DNA from: an uncultured Lachnospiraceae bacterium
GTDB taxonomy: Bacteria > Bacillota_A > Clostridia > Lachnospirales > Lachnospiraceae
Length of the DNA stretch: 5,041 bases
Direction: 5' to 3'
Assembly: GCA_947177885.1 (NCBI GenBank)
Contig: CAMWWF010000246.1
Span: 1 to 5,041 of the forward strand
Every line of letters begins with the position of its first letter. Positions within the stretch are counted from its first letter, which is position 1. Made by a program: the position numbers and the translations under genes. The notes beneath the pieces are model-generated. The model made no database searches. It was not told the DNA's origin and saw only the letters and a program-made list of their open reading frames with translations. Shown in pieces: positions 1 to 4,365 of the stretch.

Positions 1-59
1 GAACGGATCCTGTCCGAACGACTCATGTAGACATTCAATGCCACATTCGCTTCCCCCAT
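1..59 (-). CDS. N-terminus of an unidentified protein (partial, runs off the left end)
   Basis: A minus-strand reading frame opens with ATG at 59-57 and stays open to the window edge, giving 19 residues: MGEANVALNVYMSRSDRIR. The start is well supported by AGGGAGG (plus-strand CCTCCC at 66-71 forms its core), about six bases upstream. Independent support comes from a candidate promoter further upstream on the same strand and from the terminator of the preceding operon at 367-398. I cannot identify the protein from 19 residues. The opening loosely recalls N-termini of Lachnospiraceae proteins of the Rpn/PD-(D/E)XK nuclease-like kind, which often begin MG followed by a YM motif, but this is only an impression. 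A hairpin overlaps the ribosome binding site, so translation could be regulated. The start is fairly sure; the function is unknown. Confidence 0.6.
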   Translation of the reverse strand, partial: MGEANVALNVYMSRSDRIR

Positions 60-68
60 ATTCCGCCT

Positions 69-101
69 CCCTGCTTTTAATTGGTGTGATTTCAAGCAGG
101 G
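69..101 (-). promoter_or_regulatory. Hairpin overlapping the ribosome binding site of the left-edge gene
   Basis: CCCTGCTT (69-76) and AAGCAGGG (94-101) are perfect 8-bp inverted repeats with a 17-base loop. In the minus-strand transcript the 3' arm ends in AGGG, which is also the first part of the AGGGAGG ribosome binding site. Folding would therefore hide several of its bases. This could be a translational switch or simple damping of expression. The inverted repeat is directly visible; the regulatory role is inferred. Confidence 0.4.
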
Positions 102-198
102 ATATCTCAATACCAGAAGTTCAGATGTTATAGGATGTCAACAAAGTTCGTCGGCAAATAGAATTTCCTGCTCGTTGAAAAGTGGTTCTTGTGAGGTC

Positions 199-227
199 AG
201 TGTAACATATTTCATTTCCGCATGCAA
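199..227 (-). promoter_or_regulatory. Candidate sigma-A promoter for the left-edge gene
   Basis: On the minus strand, TTGCAT (227-222) is separated by 17 bases from TACACT (204-199), and a TGn extended -10 element sits just before the -10 hexamer. It lies between the upstream operon's terminator and the left-edge gene, where a promoter is expected. Transcription would begin near 192 and leave a leader of roughly 130 bases. A second, weaker candidate lies upstream on the same strand: perfect TTGACA (272-267), 16 bases, then TGTGAT (250-245). Confidence 0.4.
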
Positions 228-364
228 CAATCGTTTTTTCGTCAATCACAGGGATCGGAGAAACCGTGTCAATCCGGACAAATCACCAAACGGTCTCGCA
301 AAATTGCACAGGAAGGCAATTTGGACTTCGCGGGAGGGACTATCCGAACTGTTGCAATGGTTCT

Positions 365-398
365 AAAAAGCCTCCGGAGAACCGCTTCCGGAGGCTTT
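365..398 (-). terminator. Rho-independent terminator of the trmB-trxA-yitT-family operon
   Basis: The perfect 12-bp inverted repeat AAAGCCTCCGGA (367-378) / TCCGGAGGCTTT (387-398) encloses an 8-base loop. Read on the minus strand, the GC-rich stem runs directly into TTTTT (369-365). It begins about 30 bases after the YitT-family stop codon. On the plus strand the stem is followed by GACAG with no T run, so the terminator works for the minus strand. Confidence 0.92.
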
Positions 399-428
399 GA
401 CAGTTATCACTTATTTTCAATCAGAGAA

Positions 429-1304
429 TTACAGTTTCTTCAAGTAATGTCCGATCACGCTGACACCTTCATTTACCACTATGAAGGCATTCGGATCATA
501 CTTATGGACGATCACCTTCAGCCGTCCCACTTCATACTTGGACAGCATAATGTACAGAATGTGAGACCGGTCGTAAGTGTAGGCGCCCAAGGTAGACCAC
601 TTGGTAACACCTCTTCCCAGCTCCTGAAATACTTCCTTCTCCAGTGCGGTAGTATCCGCTTTCGTGATCACATGTACTTCCACATTGATGTTCTGGGTGT
701 GTACTTTGTCCATTGCCACCGAATACACCGCTGCATAAATAACGGAATATACTACAATTTCTATATCAAACAGAAATGCGCAGGTAGCATAGAGCGCCAG
801 ATTTACCAACAGCCCCACTTTACCCACACTGAAATCCTGCTTCCATCTTGCCAGCATCACTCCCACCACATCCATACCGCCTCCCGAAGAGCCCATGCGG
901 AGAAGGATACCTGACCCGGCTCCCGAAATGATACCGCCTACCACACATGCCGCCATCACGTCTTCCACTACCATAGTGACGGGGATCAGCGAGAGAAACA
1001 ATGTCATGGCTGTAACGGAAATGATCGTCTTTGTCAGAAACTTTCGTCCGATTTTCGTGAAAGCTATGATAAAAATGGGGACATTGATTAAGTAATATAT
1101 CACACCGGCAATATCGAAAGCTGTAAATTCCACATGCAGCAACTCCGCCAACAGGGTACGGATCACCTGACAGATACCCATGACTCCGCCTGTATAAAGC
1201 CCTGACGGCACTACAAACAGATTGATTCCTGCAGCATACAGAAAGGCGCCCGCAATACATGCCAATGTCTTTTTTCCTTCGTCAAACAATATTTTTTTAT
1301 TCAT
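429..1304 (-). CDS. YitT family membrane protein (YitT_membrane plus DUF2179)
   Basis: This encodes a 291-residue integral membrane protein, the usual length for the family. The N-terminal two thirds (about residues 12-200) is a series of hydrophobic segments, roughly at 12-33, 62-84, 92-113, 116-136, 162-180 and 183-198. It carries the family's glycine-rich signatures: GLYTGGVMGICQ near 35-46 and RMGSSGGGMDVVG near 136-148. Residues about 205-291 form a soluble DUF2179 domain with the typical pattern GRGVTKWSTLGAYT followed by YDPNAFIVV near the C-terminus. The YitT substrate is not established; a transport or ligand-sensing role is assumed for the family. It is the last gene of the operon. 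Its ATG comes one base after the thioredoxin TGA, and only a weak GGAG/AGG lies upstream inside trxA, so translation is probably coupled. A terminator follows closely. The 230-residue plus-strand frame across this gene is a shadow. Confidence 0.93.
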   Translation of the reverse strand: MNKKILFDEGKKTLACIAGAFLYAAGINLFVVPSGLYTGGVMGICQVIRTLLAELLHVEFTAFDIAGVIYYLINVPIFIIAFTKIGRKFLTKTIISVTAMTLFLSLIPVTMVVEDVMAACVVGGIISGAGSGILLRMGSSGGGMDVVGVMLARWKQDFSVGKVGLLVNLALYATCAFLFDIEIVVYSVIYAAVYSVAMDKVHTQNINVEVHVITKADTTALEKEVFQELGRGVTKWSTLGAYTYDRSHILYIMLSKYEVGRLKVIVHKYDPNAFIVVNEGVSVIGHYLKKL

Positions 1305-1305
1305 A

Positions 1306-1626
1306 TCAATTCAGCGCCTGCTCCACAAATTTTTTTAATTCGGCTGCCGACATGGCACCGACCTGGGTGGATTGCGACTTTCCGTCCTTAAATACTATAA
1401 ACGTGGGGATACTGGCCACCCGGTACCTCTGGGCAATCTGCATATTTTCATCAATATTGCATTTTCCTATCTTTACCTGACCGTCAAACTCTTCCGCCAG
1501 CTTTTCCACGATCGGAGCCATCATCTTGCAGGGACCGCACCAGTCCGCATAAAAATCCACCAGCACCGGGACGGAAGCCTGCAATACCTCCATATCAAAA
1601 TTGTCCGTCGTAAACTTATGTTCCAT
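1306..1626 (-). CDS. trxA: Thioredoxin
   Basis: This is a 106-residue, single-domain cytoplasmic thioredoxin, the normal length for the family. It reduces protein disulfides and is itself recycled by thioredoxin reductase, which is not in this window. The active site WCGPC is at residues 29-33, the buried acid is D24 in the VDFYADWC stretch, and the cis-proline is P74 in ASIPTFIVF. An additional cysteine is present at C56. The frame is open upstream to 1734, but ATG at 1626 is the right start. It has AAGGAGA (core 1633-1638) six bases upstream, it matches the family's N-terminus, and the longer version would overlap the end of trmB. It lies 40 bases after trmB and one base before the YitT-family gene, so it is the middle gene of a three-gene operon. 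Confidence 0.96.
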   Translation of the reverse strand: MEHKFTTDNFDMEVLQASVPVLVDFYADWCGPCKMMAPIVEKLAEEFDGQVKIGKCNIDENMQIAQRYRVASIPTFIVFKDGKSQSTQVGAMSAAELKKFVEQALN

Positions 1627-1643
1627 CTTGTCTCTCCTTTTCT

Positions 1644-1660
1644 GCACCGGCTTACGGTGC
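1644..1660 (-). promoter_or_regulatory. Hairpin in the trmB-trxA spacer
   Basis: GCACCG (1644-1649) and CGGTGC (1655-1660) are perfect 6-bp inverted repeats around a 5-base loop. They fill much of the 40-base gap between the trmB stop and the trxA ribosome binding site. On the minus strand the stem is followed by AGAAAAGGAG, not by a T run, so it is not an intrinsic terminator. It might act as an RNA processing or stabilising element that lets trxA be expressed differently from trmB; that role is inferred. Confidence 0.4.
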
Positions 1661-1666
1661 CTGAAT

Positions 1667-2320
1667 TTATGAGTTTCCTGCTGATATGACATATTTGCAG
1701 ATGGGATTTCCCATGGCGGAGAATTTCTCCTCATACTCTGTCATCACATTGCCCCGCATCAACGCTTCGTCACCATGCAGGTCATAGGTAATAACCTCCG
1801 CCTTCCAGCCCGCAGGCTCCAGTTCCTCCACCGCAAAGTCAAAAAGCTCCCTGTTATCCGTCTTAAACTCCAGCTGTCCCTGCCTCTTCAGGATCCTTTC
1901 ATAGCGTGCCAGAAACTCACGGGAGGGCAGCCTTCTCTTGGCATGCCTGTCCTTGGGCCAGGGATCGGAGAAATTGAGATAAATCCGGTCCACCTCCCCT
2001 GCGCCGAACACTTTGGTAATATTTTCCGCATCCATACGCAGAAATTTCAGGTTCGGCAGCTCTTCCCGCTCCATCTTCTGTATCGCCCGAAGCAGCACAC
2101 TGGAGTATTTTTCGATTCCGACATAATTGATCTCCGGGTGCTCTCTGGCCATAGTATGTATGAATTTTCCCTTTCCCATTCCGATTTCAATATAAATGGG
2201 ATTATTATTTCCGAAAATAGTATTCCAGGTACCCGGACATTCCGACTGCACAGCCTCCTGCACCACATACGGACTGTCTGCAATCACCTCACGGGAGCCT
2301 GTAATGTTGCGCAATCTCAT
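1667..2320 (-). CDS. trmB: tRNA (guanine-N7-)-methyltransferase TrmB
   Basis: TrmB is a SAM-dependent enzyme that makes 7-methylguanosine at position 46 in the variable loop of many tRNAs. At 217 residues it has the length of the bacterial single-domain form. The Rossmann methyltransferase core shows the SAM-binding loop EIGMGKG (45-51), the acidic residue after the second strand in VGIEKYS (67-73), and DAEN (97-100). The strongly diagnostic TrmB motifs follow: NFSDPWPKDRHAKRR (116-130), FKTDN (152-156) and TEYEEKF (194-200). No motif is missing. The ATG at 2320 is chosen because it opens the family-typical N-terminus. The nearest ribosome-binding-like sequence, AAAGGA, is about 12 bases away, a rather long spacing. 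It is the first gene of the operon, about 40 bases downstream of the predicted transcription start. Confidence 0.97.
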   Translation of the reverse strand: MRLRNITGSREVIADSPYVVQEAVQSECPGTWNTIFGNNNPIYIEIGMGKGKFIHTMAREHPEINYVGIEKYSSVLLRAIQKMEREELPNLKFLRMDAENITKVFGAGEVDRIYLNFSDPWPKDRHAKRRLPSREFLARYERILKRQGQLEFKTDNRELFDFAVEELEPAGWKAEVITYDLHGDEALMRGNVMTEYEEKFSAMGNPICKYVISAGNS

Positions 2321-2366
2321 AATAATATCTGTTCCTTTCGATGCCTTTTCTATTCATCCTTCATTC

Positions 2367-2395
2367 AATTTACTTTATCTCAGCCCGATTGTCAA
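2367..2395 (-). promoter_or_regulatory. Sigma-A-type promoter of the trmB-trxA-yitT-family operon
   Basis: On the minus strand a perfect TTGACA (2395-2390) is followed after exactly 17 bases by TAAATT (2372-2367), which matches the -10 consensus at four of six positions. Initiation near 2360 would give a leader of about 40 bases before trmB. No other site of similar quality is visible upstream of the operon. Confidence 0.65.
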
Positions 2396-2408
2396 TGGTA
2401 TACTGTCC

Positions 2409-2459
2409 GCATAATGCCGTTTGCCGCATCCGTCCCCTCCGGTCAGGCAGACATTATGC
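2409..2459. repeat. Inverted repeat between the divergent promoters (possible operator)
   Basis: GCATAATG (2409-2416) and CATTATGC (2452-2459) are perfect 8-bp inverted repeats 35 bases apart. An inner TGCC/GGCA pair supports the same dyad. It lies about 14 bases upstream of the trmB -35 hexamer and about 44 bases upstream of the candidate carboxypeptidase -10. This would be a suitable place for a regulator bound to two half-sites or for a DNA-looping protein. The repeat is visible; the operator role is inferred. Confidence 0.35.
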
Positions 2460-2479
2460 AAAAACGTGCAAATTCCTCC

Positions 2480-2508
2480 TATAGTTTTCGGAGAAAATGG
2501 TGTATAAT
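2480..2508 (+). promoter_or_regulatory. Candidate promoter for the D-Ala-D-Ala carboxypeptidase gene
   Basis: A perfect -10 hexamer TATAAT lies at 2503-2508. The -35 region at 17-base spacing (2480-2485, TATAGT) is poor, so the site may need an activator or may be weak. It would give a leader of about 165-170 bases. A second possibility is TATACT (2544-2549) with TTTTTA 17 bases upstream (2521-2526), which is also imperfect. Confidence 0.4.
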
Positions 2509-2601
2509 GAAAATTGCCCTTTTTTACGAATCAATCTGTCGGGTATACTATTACCACTCTGCCATATTACAAAGAAACCATCTTGGAGGCAGATTTCCAT
2601 A

Positions 2602-2630
2602 CAATAGAATTCCAAAGCCGGATTCCATTG
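2602..2630 (+). promoter_or_regulatory. Imperfect leader hairpin upstream of the carboxypeptidase gene
   Basis: CAAT-a-GAAT-t-CC (2602-2613) can pair with GG-ATTC-c-ATTG (2620-2630) around a six-base loop, giving about ten pairs interrupted by one mismatch and one bulge. It lies in the putative leader, some 50 bases before the start codon. No T run follows it, so it is not a terminator. Any function is unknown. Confidence 0.25.
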
Positions 2631-2667
2631 TCATGAATATCGAAATGAGTGCCCATCGGAGGCGGGC

Positions 2668-2679
2668 ATGGGAGTGTAA
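2668..2679 (+). CDS. Possible three-codon upstream ORF (M-G-V-stop)
   Basis: ATG GGA GTG TAA occupies 2668-2679 with a strong GGAGG (2658-2662) five bases upstream. The stop codon ends two bases before the carboxypeptidase ATG at 2682. The arrangement would suit reinitiation or translational coupling, but at three codons chance is a real possibility. The same bases also supply the GGGAG (2670-2674) that may serve as the ribosome binding site of the main gene. Confidence 0.3.
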   Translation: MGV

Positions 2680-2681
2680 AT

Positions 2682-4154
2682 ATGTTAAAAACAAAGACCC
2701 TTTTTCACAGATATATATCCGGATTCACCGCCCTTGTCTGTGCAGGCGCCCTGTTTTTTCATTCAGGGCCGGCTGTTTTTGCCGCGTCCAAAACAGAACT
2801 TGCGCTGGAGAACAACCGCGCCATGCCCATACAGTCCAATGAGGTGGCAAACTGGCCTGCCGGACCGGTGGTAGGTGCGGAATCTGCCATTCTGATCGAG
2901 TTGGAAACAGGCGCCATTCTTTATGAAAAAAATATCCATATGAAGGAATATCCTGCCAGCACCACGAAGATCCTGACTACCCTGATCGCATCCGAGCTTT
3001 GCTCCATGGATGAGATTGTGACCTTTTCCCATGATGCCGTGTTTGACACTCCCAGAGACAGCAGCCACATTGCCATGGATGTGGGACAGGAGCTTACCAT
3101 GGAACAATGCCTGAATGCGATCCTCATCCGCTCCGCCAACGAGGTTTCCTTCGCCGTGGCAGAGCATATTACGGATACTACCGACTGGTCGGTATTTGCT
3201 GAGATGATGAATGAGCGTGCCACGGAATTGGGCTGTCTGAATTCGCATTTCGTAAATCCCAACGGACTGCCGGATGAAGACCACTATACTACCGCCTATG
3301 ATCTGGCTATGATCGGAAGGGCTTTCTTTTCCAATGAAATGCTCTGCAAGATCACCCTCACAAGACGCATGGAGTTTCCCGTTACAGACAAGCTGCCAAA
3401 GGGAAAGCTGGAAGTAAATCTCATGCAGATCATCCCCGGGGGCAAATATGCCTATGAATATCTGGTGGGCTGTAAGACAGGCTACACGGATACTGCCAGA
3501 AGCTGTCTGGTATCCTGCGCGGAGAAGGACGGTATGAAGCTGATCTGTGTGGTCATGAAGGACGAATCCCCCTATCAATATGAAGATACGATCGCCCTCT
3601 TCAATTATGGATTTAATAACTTTGACAAAGTAAATGTATCTCAGACGGAGACGAAATATAATATTGATAATACGGGGCTGTTCTACAGCGGGAACGATAT
3701 TTTCGGAAATTCCCAACCCATTCTGTCCCTGAATAAAAACGATTACGTCATTTTGCCCAAAACCACCAGCTTTGATGAGTTGGACTCGGTGATCTCTTAC
3801 GATACGCAAAGCGAAAGTCAGGCCGCCATCATTACCTACACTTACCATGATGTTTATATCGGTTCCGTATCACTGAATTTTGCGGAAGACCAGGAAGATG
3901 CCTCTTACCTGTTCCAGACACCGGAAGAGGAAAGTCCAAAACAGCATGACTCCTCTTTCATTTTTATCAATATCGTAAAAGTACTGGGAATATTGATCGC
4001 CATCGGTGTAATTGGTATTATATTTATTTTAATGAAGCTTCTTCTTAAAAACTTTTCCTTTGCAGGACGCGGCAGACGCGCCTGGAAAAAACAAAACCGC
4101 AGGCGCCGCAGGAAAGCAAAGCGCGCAAACAGATTCAGGGACTTCGATTTTTGA
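2682..4154 (+). CDS. Serine-type D-Ala-D-Ala carboxypeptidase (peptidase S11, DacF/PBP5-like)
   Basis: This encodes a 490-residue low-molecular-weight penicillin-binding protein. It removes the terminal D-alanine from peptidoglycan pentapeptides on the outer face of the membrane and so limits cross-linking. A signal peptide covers about residues 1-35 (basic start, hydrophobic core 12-27, likely cut near AVFA-A). All three catalytic motifs are intact: SxxK as S93-T-T-K96, SxN as S151-A-N153, and KTG at 265-267. The transpeptidase-like domain is followed by a beta-rich PBP5_C-like region, roughly 310-402. In place of a simple amphipathic anchor, residues about 426-455 form one transmembrane segment, followed by a 35-residue tail (456-490) with 16 Lys/Arg. 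ATG at 2682 is preferred over an in-frame GTG at 2649 because it directly starts the signal peptide and has GGGAG seven bases upstream. The gene is monocistronic here. Confidence 0.95.
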   Translation: MLKTKTLFHRYISGFTALVCAGALFFHSGPAVFAASKTELALENNRAMPIQSNEVANWPAGPVVGAESAILIELETGAILYEKNIHMKEYPASTTKILTTLIASELCSMDEIVTFSHDAVFDTPRDSSHIAMDVGQELTMEQCLNAILIRSANEVSFAVAEHITDTTDWSVFAEMMNERATELGCLNSHFVNPNGLPDEDHYTTAYDLAMIGRAFFSNEMLCKITLTRRMEFPVTDKLPKGKLEVNLMQIIPGGKYAYEYLVGCKTGYTDTARSCLVSCAEKDGMKLICVVMKDESPYQYEDTIALFNYGFNNFDKVNVSQTETKYNIDNTGLFYSGNDIFGNSQPILSLNKNDYVILPKTTSFDELDSVISYDTQSESQAAIITYTYHDVYIGSVSLNFAEDQEDASYLFQTPEEESPKQHDSSFIFINIVKVLGILIAIGVIGIIFILMKLLLKNFSFAGRGRRAWKKQNRRRRRKAKRANRFRDFDF

Positions 4155-4167
4155 TCGCAGTCCCTGA
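4135..4167 (+). terminator. Stable hairpin across the carboxypeptidase stop codon (possible weak terminator)
   Basis: TCAGGGACT (4135-4143) pairs perfectly with AGTCCCTGA (4159-4167). A second stem, CGAT (4145-4148) with ATCG (4154-4157), continues it inward past one T-C mismatch, leaving a five-base loop. The TGA stop codon (4152-4154) lies at the top. There is no T run directly after either arm; the next bases on plus are TCCGGTATAATACATTTTCC. It may end or stabilise the carboxypeptidase mRNA, but it is not a standard intrinsic terminator. Confidence 0.4.
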
Positions 4168-4178
4168 TCCGGTATAAT
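4151..4178 (+). promoter_or_regulatory. Promoter-like sequence pointing into the convergent gap
   Basis: TTGATC (4151-4156) is followed after 16 bases by a perfect TATAAT (4173-4178). A transcript would start near 4185 and run antisense towards the end of the exonuclease gene. The only plus-strand frame it could serve, ATG 4190 to TAA 4348 (52 codons), has no ribosome binding site. The site may be non-functional, or it may drive a small or antisense RNA. The -35 overlaps the loop and right arm of the stop-codon hairpin. Confidence 0.3.
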
Positions 4179-4349
4179 ACATTTTCCATATGACATCATG
4201 CAAAACTCCAAAAAATAGTAATTCATCGGCAGGCCGCGAAGTGAGGCGTGCAGACCGGGGAAATGATTTTTCAAACACGCTCCAGGAAGGCAATACTCCG
4301 CTTATAACAGCACAGCCCGACAAAAGATCAGGCATGGGGACATGCTAAA

Positions 4350-4364
4350 ACAGGATGTGCCTGT
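4350..4364 (-). terminator. Short hairpin after the exonuclease stop codon (weak terminator candidate)
   Basis: On the minus strand ACAGG (4364-4360) and CCTGT (4354-4350) form a 5-bp stem around a five-base loop, continuing into TTTTAG. It begins one base after the exonuclease TAA. The position and the T run suit a terminator, but the stem is short. A competing longer-range pairing, CAGGCA (4329-4334) with TGCCTG (4358-4363), is also possible. Confidence 0.35.
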
Positions 4365-4365
4365 A

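Larger units (their letters stand above)
60..428. other. Intergenic gap between the left-edge gene and the YitT gene
   Basis: This 369-base gap holds the operon terminator (367-398), one or two minus-strand promoter candidates, and a leader with a hairpin next to the left-edge gene. Short open frames cross it: TTG-started codons at 175-366 on plus and GTG-started codons at 249-121 on minus. Neither has a ribosome binding site, so I do not call them genes. The leader does not match any riboswitch I know. A 15-bp stretch (249-263) is identical to one inside trmB (1959-1973). Confidence 0.6.
2321..2681. other. Divergent intergenic region between trmB and the carboxypeptidase gene
   Basis: This 361-base region separates two divergent transcription units. 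It holds the trmB operon promoter (2367-2395), a long-armed dyad (2409-2459), a candidate plus-strand -10 (2503-2508), a leader hairpin (2602-2630) and a minimal upstream ORF (2668-2679). A long plus-strand frame from 1775 to 2842 stays open across it. That frame has no ribosome binding site, lies antisense to trmB and does not resemble a protein, so I do not call it. Confidence 0.6.

Noticed and set aside
60..200. Known riboswitch or T-box in the left leader
   Set aside because: I could not find the T-box TGGN anticodon-competing element or the core motifs of common riboswitches such as SAM, TPP, FMN, glycine or c-di-GMP.
121..249. 42-codon GTG-started minus-strand ORF in the left gap
   Set aside because: It has no ribosome binding site, overlaps the best promoter candidate, and shows no recognisable protein feature. 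A degraded gene remnant cannot be excluded.
222..914. 230-residue plus-strand open frame antisense to the YitT-family gene
   Set aside because: It has no ribosome binding site, its His/Gln/Ser-rich translation lacks any recognisable domain, and it lies opposite a clear YitT-family gene.
1306..1734. Longer 142-residue start for thioredoxin
   Set aside because: It would overlap the end of trmB by 68 bases and add an N-terminus not found in thioredoxins; the ATG at 1626 has an excellent ribosome binding site.
1775..2842. 355-residue plus-strand open frame across trmB, the intergenic region and the carboxypeptidase start
   Set aside because: It has no ribosome binding site, covers trmB in antisense and overlaps the signal peptide region in another frame; the translation looks like non-coding sequence.
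2763..3848. 361-residue minus-strand open frame opposite the carboxypeptidase gene
   Set aside because: The plus-strand frame has three intact catalytic motifs. The antisense translation has no domain, and a frame this long is explained by the codon use of the real gene.
4332..4345. GCATG-GGGA-CATGC short hairpin as a terminator in the convergent gap
   Set aside because: The stem is only 5 bp. On plus it is followed by AAAA, and on minus the T run is several bases away, so it does not fit an intrinsic terminator in either direction.
4190..4348. 52-codon plus-strand ORF in the convergent gap, downstream of the promoter-like TATAAT
   Set aside because: The bases before its ATG (ACATTTTCCAT) contain no ribosome binding site and the product is low-complexity and unrecognisable.
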